From assembly GCA_015680685.1 (NCBI GenBank), contig MNCI01016273.1:1048903-1112902 (forward strand): DNA of 64,000 bases, given 5' to 3'. The notes below the pieces were generated by a model that was not told where the DNA came from, searched no databases, and saw nothing but the letters and a program-made list of their open reading frames with translations. Shown here in pieces: positions 11,873 through 22,639 of the stretch. Within the stretch, counting starts at the first letter, position 1, and each line of letters opens with the position of its first letter. Origin of the DNA: Gnetum montanum (lineage: Eukaryota > Streptophyta > Gnetopsida > Gnetales > Gnetaceae). The position numbers and the translations under genes were made by a program.

Positions 11873-12277
11873 TGATGAACCATATTTGGCTTGGCTTTGA
11901 TATTGGATATTTGATATCGAAGCCCTAATATTAGATACTCCATATCAAGATCCAAGAAGCGATGTTAGATATTTGATATCATGAGGTGTGTGTGCCAACC
12001 TATAAATATAGCACTTCAACACATGGTTTTCATAATTTTTTGTCCTAGCATTTTAGAGCTCTTATAGTTTCCTTCCTCTAAAGTTAGAATATTTTCCAAA
12101 CTGCTTACAGTAGGAGTCATTAAGTATATGGATCTTTATTCAAGCACTCTTGTACTTGAGCATGGTAGTGTTTGTGACAATAAAGATGAGCTTTTTGATC
12201 AAACCTTGAAGCACCTTGGCTAGCTTAAATATTTTATTCATGCATTTAATGTTCTGTGAAATTTCATATAATACTAC
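11873..12277 (+). repeat. D 5' LTR, first part
   Basis: Matches D's 3' LTR at 40610 to about 41013 (TGATGAACCATATTTGGCTT, then the TATA region, then CATAATACTAC). It is cut at 12277 by element A and continues at 22024. A candidate TATA box TATAAATATA is at 12001-12010. Confidence 0.85.
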
Positions 12278-13093
12278 TGATGAGTGGCAAGGTACCCCTA
12301 CACTCAACCATATGAATATGAGCGTTTTCATGCGCGATTCGGTCGAACTCCAAGGACTAAGTGCTTACGTGCCTTATGGAACACTTAAGGTTAATCAGTC
12401 ACTGTCTTTCCAAGATCACTTGTATTTGTCATGGTTGTATGATTAAGTGAACTTGAGGTATATGATTTTTATGTCTTTTATCTTTTTATCACCTATGCTA
12501 AGAGGGAAAAGGGTGAAGAGACTAAGTAACTAACCTTTGTTAATTAAGCTTTAATTATCCTAGCATCAGTATTCATTCCCACTTGCTGTTCACACCTTGA
12601 ACTAATGCAATGCTACTAGGATTACCAAACACTATTTGTTACTGTGATTACCAAGCGTAACGTGCTCAAAGTGCTCGTACTGAATGCACTTAAGTATGAG
12701 AGTTGAGGGTGAGAGAGATTAAGTCCTTAAGAAAGCATTTAAAAATTTAACTATGATTAAAGTCCTATGTAGCTTAGTCCATATGCTAAAAGGTTTATCC
12801 AAAAGTTCATCTTTATTGTCGTACACAATTGTGTGCTCAGGTACAGAATTGCTCGAATAAAGATCCGTTCACTTTGGGACTCCTACTGTAGGCACATGGA
12901 ATTTATTCTAACTCTAGAATGGTGAAATGGCAAGAGCTTGGCTAAGGTCTAGATCTAGATGGAGAAACAAGGGAGAGCTGCCTCTTATTTATAGAATTGG
13001 TAATGGGCTACGATACCACGTATGTAATATCGTAGCTTCTGACGTGATATCGCGTATGCAATATCACGGCCCATGTGATGTCACATCCCATCA
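12278..13093 (-). repeat. A 3' LTR (816 bp)
   Basis: On the + strand it runs from TGATGAGTGG at 12278 to CCCATCA at 13093. The - strand LTR thus starts TGATGGG and ends CCACTCATCA. It matches A's 5' LTR (21320-22023) closely and has the same length as B's left LTR. A TATA box on the - strand (TATAAATAAG) is at 12984-12993. Between it and the LTR start lie several GATATC-like palindromes. Confidence 0.88.
12984..12993 (-). promoter_or_regulatory. Candidate TATA box of A LTR
   Basis: TATAAATAAG on the - strand, about 100 bp inside the LTR start. The same box is kept in B's left LTR at 28610-28619. Confidence 0.5.
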
Positions 13094-13106
13094 TACCCCC
13101 ATGACT
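13094..13106 (-). other. A polypurine tract
   Basis: On the - strand AGTCATGGGGGTA directly precedes the LTR start TGATGGG. B has AGTCATGGGTGTA (28716-28728) and D has TCATGAAGGTA (40599-40609) in the same place. Confidence 0.75.
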
Positions 13107-15100
13107 AAAAAAATCTCATCCTCAAGTTTCTTACAAAATATTGGGCAGGTATGGGATTATTGACTTGAATGGAACTAATGGTGAATGGTACGATATGTAA
13201 ACGGATCATCATTACAAAACATGACAAAACTAGTGTTCATGACAACAAGAGTGAACATTATTCACAATTGACATCCATCCTTATTTGGTAGCTGAGAGAG
13301 AAAGAGAGAGAGAGAGAAGAAGTTTGTTATTGCCAATGCCAAAATTGCACCTTTCATTGTCAATTAATAAGCGCACCATCAATCTTGTTCCTTGCATAAC
13401 TACTTCAGCACCGATGCATTCCAAGTGTTCCCTCCAAATCCAATCCTTTGTTGTATGATTACCATCTACACACATAGCACAGTCTTATATTAGCAAGGGT
13501 AAATGAATCATAATGCAATTGATACCTTGCTTTGGTGTAAGGTCCATTGGTTGAGTTGTGATATGGCTGATACGGATTTGGAGATATAATATTGGTGCTC
13601 ACTCGAGGTGTAGGGGTTTAGAGAAAATTGAAAAAATTGGGCCAAGACCCCCATGACTCAGAGCGAACCTTCAGTAGACAGAGAATGGAGAAAAAGAAAA
13701 GGAACAAGAAAGATGGAGAAAAAGAAACAATTGTAACGCTGATGAAAGGGATGTCAAGGATGGAAATGAACAAAATAAATGGTGATTATAGAAATTTTTA
13801 AATGAAAGAAATTAATGGATGCACCAAATAGGAATGTCAGTGGGTCCTCCCCAAAGCAGGCTCATGCCCTTAATGCCCTGACAATCCCACATTCAAAGAC
13901 TCTATAGGCTCTAGAAATGTCATTTGGAAAAAAAGTTAAATTCTTAACCACAAGAGTTTACCAAAAAGAAAAAAATGCATCCACCAAAATATAGACTACT
14001 GATACAACTGACAATGAGGTGATAAATGAAGAAAGAAGGATGGAAAGAAGAGAATGGAATGGAATCTCAAGAACAAGGTGATGTACAACCCCTTGTGTAT
14101 TAATGGTTAATGTAACTTAGTAGATCTCATTCCAAATCTAGCCTGAAACAAACCACATCTAGTGACTTTGCATTAATACATTTGGCCCATCCATCCACTT
14201 GAAGTAACAAGAATGCCTTCAGCAAAGAGTCACCGCCATTCAATGAAACGAAAGATGAGAAGGTAGGAAGTGAGAAGGGCCCTAGTTAGAGGGAACATGT
14301 TTATTTTAGTTCCATAACTAGTGCTTGTAGCCTAAGTGATTATTTCGTCTAAGGGATGTGCTTTGAATTTCCACTTTTCTCTTCTCTTTTTTTTTTACGT
14401 GAGAACCACACCATGCAAAGACTTATTATTTTTATTTGCTCAGCTTTTTGATATGTGCCAACATCAGAATGGTAAGAAAACTCAAGAAGAAAACATCAAA
14501 GAACCCAAGAGAATGACCAACACAAATGCATCAAATCCCCTTGAAGTCACATTCTTTTCAATCCTTGAGTCCTTCTTTAGTTTAAGAAATGTCCATTCAC
14601 TGATTTGTTGATAGTTTTTATTATTGAGAAAGGGACTGTACAATTCCAGTACAAGAGAGACCATAGCATTTTATGGATGTATGGATGAAGTGGACTCATT
14701 GTCTGCTATATCAAAATAACCATACCTTATTATCAACATCACCACTTAAAGGTAAAAACCAAACATCAGCAATTAATGGAATACAGTTCATGCCATCTTC
14801 GAAGCACTTATTAAGTGACAAATCAAACAAAGTAATCAAACACACAAAGAAATGAAAAAGTATAAACGATTTTGTAAAACAAAAACAAGAAAAGTTAAAT
14901 AAGTTTGTAAAACAAAAATGTGTAAAAAAGTTGTGTAAAAAAAAACTTAAAAAGAAATTGAGGGCTTCGATTGATTAGCATAGGTGGCCATATCCCCCAT
15001 GGCTGAATTGAAAGGGAGAGATCCAAAATAACGAGCGAGCTCATCCGCTATTAGAGGTGTAATTTGCACTGGTGGTTCTTAGTTCATGGAAGGGTTTTGT
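13107..15100 (-). other. A post-integrase region (non-pol, Athila 3' region)
   Basis: About 2 kb between the integrase end and the polypurine tract, where Athila elements often carry an envelope-like ORF. Only short frames remain, for example 13281-13475 (64 codons; counterpart in B 28904-29104). A GA-rich microsatellite lies at about 13293-13320 and a T-rich/ACA-rich tract (- strand) at about 14860-14955. I see no convincing envelope protein with signal and membrane segments. Confidence 0.6.
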
Positions 15101-16200
15101 TTATTGCACATTGACTAGTAATATCTTATCAGGGCTTTCAAGCTTGTATATTGTCATGGCTCCCGAGGGAAAGGTTGTATGAATAATGTAAGATCCTTTC
15201 CACAATGTTTGAAATTTTGTGCATTGTGGTACATGTGTGGGGTTCCAATAAAGGACCTTATCTCCTAGTTGGTATTTAACCTTTTGAATTCTTAAGTCAT
15301 GACGTTGCTTGTTATGTGCCTTGTGCAACTCGTTTGATGATAGGGCAACCAATCGATTCTCGTCTAGCATGTTTAGAGTTGCCAATCTTTGTTTTTGTGC
15401 TAGATAAAGGTCAAGGTGGAGGTCACATTCCATGGATAGTATACAGAGCTTGGTTTGAATTGGAAGCTTTAGAAGCTTTTTGTACACTAACTGATAAGGA
15501 GAGTAGCCTGTAGGGAGTTTCCAAGTGGAGCAGTATGCCCAGAGAGCATCGTTCAGTTTAGTGCTCCAATCTTGCCTATATTTGCTAATTATCCTTGTTA
15601 ATATTCTAGTAATCTCTCTATTAGTGACCTCAAATTGGCCATTATCTTGGGGGTGATAAGGTGTAGTCAATTTATATTCAACCCCTAAGCGTTGCATCAA
15701 TTTTTGAAAGGTTTCACCTGTGAAATGCATTTCGTTATTCGAGATAAGTGCACGCAGCACACCAAACCTATTTATGACTTGTTGTTGTATAAATCGTGCA
15801 TCTATAGATGATGTGCAGTCTGTTATAGCAGCTTCTTTAGCACATTTTGTTAGATAGTCAACAACAACAATGATATAAGCTTTTCCATTGGACATTGGTG
15901 TAATGGGCCCCATAAAGTCTATTTCCCAAATGTCGAAGGATTTTGAAGGTTGAATCCATTATTGTGGATCCTCCATTCTAGTAGTAATTCCACCATCACA
16001 TTGATAGTAGGATTGGAAAAAATGATGGGCATCTCGAAATAGTATTGCCCAATAATATCCTGCAAGCAGGATCTTGATAGTCGTTTGTCTCCCTTCATAG
16101 TGACCCCCACAAGGGCCCTCATGAGCATCCTGGAGAACTCTTAGTTGGTTCACATCGGGCACACACCATCGAACCAAACCATCAGGATAGACTTTGTGAA
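15101..16200 (-). pseudogene. A integrase remnant
   Basis: The main open frame is 15101-15913 (270 codons) with core and C-terminal domain: GKAYIIVVVDYLTKC, SNNEMHF, TTPYHPQDNGQFEVTNREI and GDKVLYWNP. The upstream zinc region is at 15959-16177. The first catalytic Asp lies just upstream of the open frame (EIDFMGP). The second, normally S-D-N, is Asn59. Glu95 remains. Changed active site plus stops mean it is inactive. Confidence 0.88.
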
Positions 16201-16231
16201 GAAACTATTTCTTCTTCCTAAAGTCCAACCC

Positions 16232-16780
16232 CTATGGTGTTTGTTGGGAAAGGAGATAGGTGAGAATGCTACTATACCAATTCATTCCCATGGGTTGGTT
16301 ATTCACTACACTAGCAAAGAGGGATTTGTCAGGAAAATGATTAGATATGGCATATTCATCCTCTTTGCTATCCCAGTGCAACCGAGATAAGTGATCTACA
16401 ACTACATTCTTGGTGCCCTTTTGATGTACCATTATTAGGTCAAACTCTTGTAGGATTACCAGCCAACGTATAATACGAGGGCTAACCATTGTCTTATTCA
16501 TGAGGAACCCGATTGCACTATGATTTATATAAATGTAAACTTTGTAGCCTAACACATAGTGCCTAAACTTGTCCAATGAAAATACTACAACCATTAATTC
16601 TTTTTCTGTAGTTGTGTAGTTTAGTTGTGCATCGACAATACTCTTACTTGCACAGTGAATGTAATAAGGGCATTTTTTTCCATCCAACTATGTCAGTATA
16701 GCTCCTAAGGCATAATTAGATGCATCAATCATTATATGGAATGGTCTAGACTAGTCAGGGGATTGTAGAGTGGGAGTTTC
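16232..16780 (-). pseudogene. A RNase H remnant
   Basis: A 151-codon frame (16232-16687) plus an upstream part: HIMIDASNYALGAIL, YYIHCASKSI, LNYTTTEKELMVVVFSLDKFR and the tail VDHLSRL. This is the standard Ty3 RNase H with its linker to integrase. A stop near 16688 separates the two parts. Confidence 0.82.
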
Positions 16781-17850
16781 CACAAGCCTTTGTTCTAGAG
16801 TTTGGAATGCTCGTTCACATTACCTGGTCCATTCGAATGGTGCATCCTTCTTCATTAATTCTACCAATGGTTTGGAAATCTTGGAGAATTTCTCAATGAA
16901 TCTCTTGTAGTAGCCAGTGTGTCCAAGGAATGATCGAATGTCTTTGATAGTTTCTGGTTGTCGGGTGATTCCTTGGATGACCTTAACTTTTTCCGAGTCT
17001 ACGTCTATTCCTGACTGTGAAATCTTATGCCCCAATACTATGTCCTCTTGAACCATCAAATGGCTTTTTTTCTAGTTGAGCCTAAGCTTGGTTTCTACAC
17101 ATTACTTTAGCACTTACTTTAATTGGTCTAGGGCTTGATCAAATCTTGTCCCATAAGTGGAGAAGTCATCAATAAAGACTTCCACTCCGTTTCCTATATG
17201 CTATTGGAATATGCTTAGAACTAAACATTGAAACGTGGTAGAAGCATTGCACAAGCCAAATGGCATTTGTTTATGTGCAAACATTCCCCAAGGACTAGTG
17301 AACATTGTTTTGTCTTGGTCTTTTGGTGCGATCCATATTTGGTTATACCCACTATAACCATCCAAAAAACTATAATAGCAATGTCCTGCTATAGTGTCTA
17401 AGACTTGGTCAACAAATGACAACGAAAAGTGATCCTTAAATGTTGCCATGTTCAGTAGCCTAAAATCTATACACACCCTCCATTTCCATCCCTTTTTAGG
17501 CATGATTACTAGAGGACTAACCCATTCGCTATTAGTAATGGGATATATGAACCCAACCTTAAGAAGTTGTTCTATCTTTTCTTTTACTAAGTGTTTCAAT
17601 TTCGGGTTCAATCGTCTCTATGGTTGTTTTCAAGGCTTCATAGAGGGATCCATGTAAATCCTATGTTGGCATATCTTAAGGTCTATTCTAGTTATCTGAG
17701 GGTATGACCAGGCAAAGGCTTTTGACCATTTATTTATCACTTTGAGCAGGCTTTCTTTTTTCTTGGTAGCAAGTTTTGCATTGATGATCACCAGTTTTTC
17801 GTTTTCAAGGGTCATGTATTCTAGACTGGTGGGAAATGGTTTCAAATGTA
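16781..17850 (-). pseudogene. A reverse transcriptase remnant
   Basis: Pieces at 17630-17845 (AFAWSYPQI entry motif), 17201-17611 (SEWVSPLVIMPKKG, CIDFRLLN, KDHFSLSFVDQVLD, QMPFGLCNAS) and 16820-17059 (IVLGHKIS, DIRSFLGHTGYYKRF, FSKISKPL). The catalytic box reads FIDDF. The wording is typical of Athila-lineage RT. Separated by stops. Confidence 0.88.
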
Positions 17851-18231
17851 GGGGCTCTTATCTAAATCTCTTAGGAATCTCCAACTTCCCCCAATCAATG
17901 TTTTCAGGGTTAAGGTTTGGAAGTTGACAACGAACTTGCTCTAGTATGTCTATGCTTCCAATGTAATCACTAGTTATTCCCTCAGTTAGTTCCATGCATG
18001 TTATCGAATTGCTCTCTTGATCAACCATTAACCACTGGGTGTCTTCTTGTCATGTGGCAGCTACATACAAGCACCTTTCATGTTAATTTCTTGTTCACAC
18101 TGATTGCATGCAGGCAGTGCTAAACTTTGCATAACCCATGATTTCTGCATGCAATAGCACCCTATGTCACTGTATGCGATGCATGGAACTTTTTTCTTTT
18201 GGATCTTTCTGAAAGTATTTTTCTTGGATAT

Positions 18232-18867
18232 TTACAAGGAAAGATCACAGATCCCTAGGCATGCATCTATCATACTTAGCCATGTTCTTCCCATTATTAT
18301 TAGGAAGTCCCCCTTATTGTTAGTTACTTGTATCACTAGGAAATTCACTCGATAAGAGCACCCACAAATAGTGGTAACGATGTCCTCCACCAGTCCCAAG
18401 AGAATAGTGATGGATTGGTCAGCTAGCTCAAGTAAAATGTTACTCTTCCTAAGTGGAGGCAGGTTCCAGGCTTTGTACGTCTCCTGTGATATTAGGTTGA
18501 CTTCGAAACCTAAGTCCAGAAGAGCTTTACAGGGTTCATTCCGAGCAACTTGGAGGTAGATTAGGGGATTTCTAGGGTTAAATAATTTCCTAGGAAGGTT
18601 TCCCACCTTAATCCATTCAGTAACGGTATGAGTTAACATAACTATGTGCATTAAACTCAATTTTTGGATCGAAGCAGGTCCCGAAACTTTATTTGGTATG
18701 AAGGTGTTTGGATGTTCAACCACTTGTGATGGCGAGGGCTTAGCTAGATTGTTGGTTCTGAAGAAGGGTCTTTTCGGTAGAAGATTTTTAGAACCAACTG
18801 AAAATTGAGAATTTGAAGCCCTCGTGCTATTGGGTTGTTGCGATTGAGTGGGAAATACCCTTTGCAT
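18232..18867 (-). pseudogene. A protease region
   Basis: A 211-codon frame. A basic linker is followed by the retropepsin fold: ALLDLGFEVNLISQETY, then GLVEDIVTTICG and FLIIMGRTWLS. The active triad normally reads D-S/T-G; here it is D-L-G, so proteolysis is unlikely. The protease would cut the gag-pol polyprotein. Confidence 0.78.
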
Positions 18868-19254
18868 TGTTGGAGCGGTTGGTGGTGGAGCTACTAGTGT
18901 AAGAGTTGCGGATGGATTTGGAGGATGGTATGGATGTGGTGTGTCTCTCCTAGGAGAAGGAGTCCTATAATATTCCTGAGCTTAGTAGTGACATTGTGAA
19001 GTTATGTGACCAATATATTCACTTGGAGAGACCGGCTGTTGCACGTAATAGCCATATGGATCTGGTTGTCAGTAAGGGGATTGTTGCCTAGGCGGTGGCA
19101 TCCCCCATGATTGTGGGTATTGCCACTACTAGTGTTGCTTGATAGGTTGTGGTGGAGTTCCACTTGGATAATACGTTAAGGGTTGGTGGAACTACCTTGG
19201 GGATAAGGTAACCTTCGGGGTGCTTGCCATTTGTTAAGTCTTGGGTTGAGTGCA

Positions 19255-21204
19255 TACACCCCAGACTCTTGCAGATGTGAGATTATTGGGAAACATCCCT
19301 CAGGATGGTCATACTAGCATATTTCACATCCACCGTCATCATCCGTATTGGAATCCATAACCTTATCAGTGATAGTCATTTTTTCCTTACCCTTTTCACG
19401 TGCATGGTCTGAATCTTTCCTCTTTTTCATATCATGGTCACTACTTCGCTTCTTAGACTCCTCTACGATTTTTAAAACGGTTTCAAATATACTGTCTAAG
19501 GAGTTCCACATTTGATCTACCTTAGCCAACACTTCAATTTTTAACATTTGAAGTAGCAAGGTTTTTCTATTCACCAACTCCTCAAGTGGTGACTCATCCT
19601 CTTCCTCACAGAAACTTACTCCCCTCTTTCGAAGGGAAGGATCATAGTTATACTCTTCCATGCTTTCTCTTTTTCATAGCTCTTCTTCTTCCTTAGCTAC
19701 TTGCTCTAAAAATCTATGAACTTCATGGGACCTAAGTTTAGATAATCTCCCTTGGGCATATGTTCCAAGGGTTGTCTTGGTTTCATGTCTTAGCCCATCT
19801 ACAAGATGGTGAAGTTGATCCCGTTGTACATAATCATGGCATGGACAATGATGTAACAGTGCATAATATTGGCCCATGGCAGCATCTAAGGGTTCATGAT
19901 TACCCTGCTTCCATTCTTGGATCTACTTACGCAAGTTGGACACTTTGGAGTACGTTTGATATTTATCGTTAAATAGTTCCAACATCGTACTCCACCGTCT
20001 AATGGATTCCAGTTCTAAGGACTGGTACCAACTTTCTGCTTCTTTTATGAGTATCGTAGGAAAAAAAATTTAAATTTTTCTACTTATTTTCAATATTCTG
20101 CAAGGCACAGGCATTGTGGAATGCTTGTAAGTGGTTTTTTGGATCAGCATTGTATGCCCCCTCAAACCATGGGATATTATTCATGTCTAGTCTCTTGATC
20201 CAGCTATCTTTATGGTGCCTTGTAGGTATTCTAATAGCCCCTGTAATGTCTAACATACTCCAGGTTGCTATTAGGGGCTCTTCATTTTCATTCCTCTCAT
20301 GAAATCTATGATTTCTATGTGGTTCCCTACTTTCCCTTCTATGCCTTGACTCTCTAGAATGCCCTTGTCCTCTCTCTCGACTCTCTCAACTCTCTCATCG
20401 AGGGTTCTCATTATGCTTACCTTTATTCTCACGGTTGTGCTCTTTGTGACTGTGTCCTGATGTGGAAGGAGAGGATGAATGATGCGATGAAGGTGAAGAA
20501 GAAGGGGAACCATCACCATGACAATGTTTATTACCTTCTCTTCAGTGGCTACAGCCCCAATCGTGATGCTGATCAGACTACCTGCCCTTGTCATGTATTT
20601 GTGTTCCCTCATTGAACACTTGGTGTTCATGGGGATCAGAAGCAGGGTTGTGAATCATGGAGTGTAGGTTCTGATACCCCACCTCCTCACCATCATTAGG
20701 AGGGGGAACATCATTTCATGGAGAACCTATTAAAATGGGTTTACCACCCTTGATTTTTCTTACGATGGGTGAACTGTTATGGGGTCCTTTGCCCTTCAAC
20801 AATGTATGGTAACTCTCTTGCTGCGAGTCCTATTGATGTTGCGCTTTTGTGGGATGGTACTCCCTTGCATTGTAATCACATGCAATGTACTCAGTGTATA
20901 ATTGCAACATGCCTATTCACGTAAGGGCATGAAGGAGCATGTTGGGCGCAGCTCTGTTTGGAGGCAATACTATGTTACCGTCCAAGTCTCTCCATTGCAG
21001 TTTCTTGTCTTGATGGAAGACAAAGATAAAGTTAGGTATATACTCATCGTGGTGAGTATATACCACACTGAATTGTTGAGGAATTGGCAGTTCTTGGTTA
21101 TGTATGTTGTGCCACTGACTATCTCTTGTGTGGTCCCTAGGTGATGAAGTGGTTTTTTGAGAAGAAGAAGACATTGTTGTCTTGTCTAGTGTGCTATTGA
21201 CCAT
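19255..21204 (-). pseudogene. A gag remnant
   Basis: It starts at ATG 21204 (open 20917-21204, MVNS... SVVYTHHDEYIPNF), continues through broken frames (20271-20630, 19674-19877 with LHHLVDGLRHETKTTLGTY) and a charged Lys/Asp-rich frame (19314-19661). It ends near 19262-19330 with a zinc-like C-x2-C-x3-H-x3-C motif (CEIC... YDHPEGC), seen in all three copies. Between 20100 and 19900 the conserved gag core is split by stops. Confidence 0.8.
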
Positions 21205-21300
21205 TGTTTAATTTTTCTTCTGATTAACCCTAAGGGTTCATTTAAGCTCCCACTGATGTGAATGATATCCTATGTTCTACTGAGCACACAAAAAACTAAG

Positions 21301-21318
21301 TCCCCAGCAATGGTGCCA
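21301..21318 (-). other. A primer-binding site (tRNA-Asp type)
   Basis: On the - strand TGGCACCATTGCTGGGGA, one base from the LTR end. It differs from the Athila/tRNA-Asp site TGGCGCCGTTGCCGGGGA only at transition positions that fit cytosine deamination. Confidence 0.8.
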
Positions 21319-21319
21319 A

Positions 21320-22023
21320 TGATGAGTGGCGAGGTACCCCTATACTCAACCATATGAATACAAGCATTTTCACATGTGATCCAGTAGAACTCCAAGGACT
21401 AAGTGCTTATGCATCTTATGGAACACTTAAGGTTAATCAGTCGCTATCTTCCCAAGCTCACTTGTATTTTTCATGGTTGTATGGTTAACTGAACTTGAGG
21501 TATATGATTTTTATGTCTTTTATCTTTTTATCACCTATGTTAAGAGGGCAAACAATGAAGAGACTAAGTAACTAACCTTTGCTAACTAAGCTTTAATTAT
21601 CCTAGCATTAGTATTCATTCCCACTTATTGTTCACACCTTGAACTAATGCAACGCTACTAGGATTACTAAACACTATTCGTTACTGGGATTACCAAGCGT
21701 AACGCACATGCTTGAAGCAGTTGTACTAAATGCACTTAACTATGAGAGTTAAGGGTTGAGAGAGATTAAGTCCTTAAGAAAGCATTTAAAAATTTAACAA
21801 TAATTAAAGTACTATTTATCTTAGTCCATATGCTACAAGGTTTATCCAAAATTTTGTCTTTACCGCTGTACCCAATTGTGTGCTCAGGTACAGAATTGCT
21901 TGAATAAAGATCCGTTCACTTTGGGACTTCTATTGTAGGCACATGGAAATTATTCTAACTCTGGAATGGTAAAATGGCAAGAGTTTGGCTAAGGTCTAGA
22001 TCTAGATGGAGAATCAAGGGAGA
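21320..22023 (-). repeat. A 5' LTR, truncated
   Basis: Matches A's 3' LTR from its TGATGAGTGG end for about 704 bp up to GAATCAAGGGAGA, then stops. About 110 bp (U3 start, including the TATA box) are missing and D's LTR resumes at once. Confidence 0.85.
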
Positions 22024-22461
22024 AATAGTAGTTCATTAAGCACATAAGTATGACCACTTTGAGCATGCACATGACACTTGGTAATCCCAACAACACTTAA
22101 TGTTTGGTAACCTAGCAATGTATACATATTTAAGATGTGAATGGAAAGTGGGACCAAATACTTATGTTAGGATAGTTACTTATTAAATAGCAATTACATT
22201 AGTTAAAGTGGTTCATAAATTAAGTTCAACTTGTTAATTGTAATGAATGATATAAAATAATAAAAATCATGTGCCTTAATTACACATAATGATACAACTA
22301 AGTTCCACAAGTGTAGTTGGAAAGAAAATGATCATCATGATTAAATTTCATGTCTTGGAACTAGTGTAGTTTGGATCTTAAGGTCTATAGAATTTGATCA
22401 AATTATGCTTGAATGCTTGTGAGTCATATGGTTGGGCTTAGGGGTACCTAGTTGCTCATCA
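22024..22461 (+). repeat. D 5' LTR, second part
   Basis: Matches about 41047-41488 of D's 3' LTR, ending GTTGCTCATCA at 22461. Together with 11873-12277 it makes about 843 of 879 bp. Confidence 0.85.
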
Positions 22462-22462
22462 T

Positions 22463-22480
22463 TTGCACTATTGCTAGGGA
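22463..22480 (+). other. D primer-binding site, decayed
   Basis: TTGCACTATTGCTAGGGA, one base after the LTR end. It aligns without gaps to A's site, with three substitutions. Confidence 0.7.
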
Positions 22481-22639
22481 CCTTTAGTTGTTATGTGTGC
22501 CATCTATCACTTAGTAAGAATTATTCAAGATCATTGGAAAAACCCTAAATTCACATCATATATTAAAATAACTATAACAATTTTAAGATGCATAATGCAT
22601 TTCTTGTTTTCTAATACTAGATTTCTTTTTGTCACAAGA

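Larger units (their letters stand above)
12278..22023 (-). mobile_element. A: Athila-like Ty3/gypsy element inserted in D's 5' LTR
   Basis: Full gag-pol on the - strand between a complete 3' LTR (12278-13093) and a 5' LTR that lacks about 110 bp at its outer end (21320-22023). The flanks are the two halves of D's LTR, proving insertion there. About 34 bp of D's LTR are also missing at the right junction, so a small deletion removed the outer LTR end and the right target duplication. Confidence 0.88.

Noticed and set aside
12278-14980. First thought A's LTR was 2.7 kb, reaching the G-rich tract near 14990
   Set aside because: B's right LTR ends at 37728 with GGTCC duplication and the same TGATGAG start, and the left LTRs then end at 13093 and 28715 next to aligned polypurine tracts. 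The rest is the post-integrase region.
13107-15100. Envelope-like gene of Athila elements
   Set aside because: No frame longer than about 90 codons, no signal peptide plus membrane anchor pattern; only short hydrophobic frames.
21320-22461. Apparent 1.1-kb inverted-repeat element (MITE-like)
   Set aside because: It is A's truncated 5' LTR joined to the second half of D's 5' LTR; primer sites flank it on both sides.
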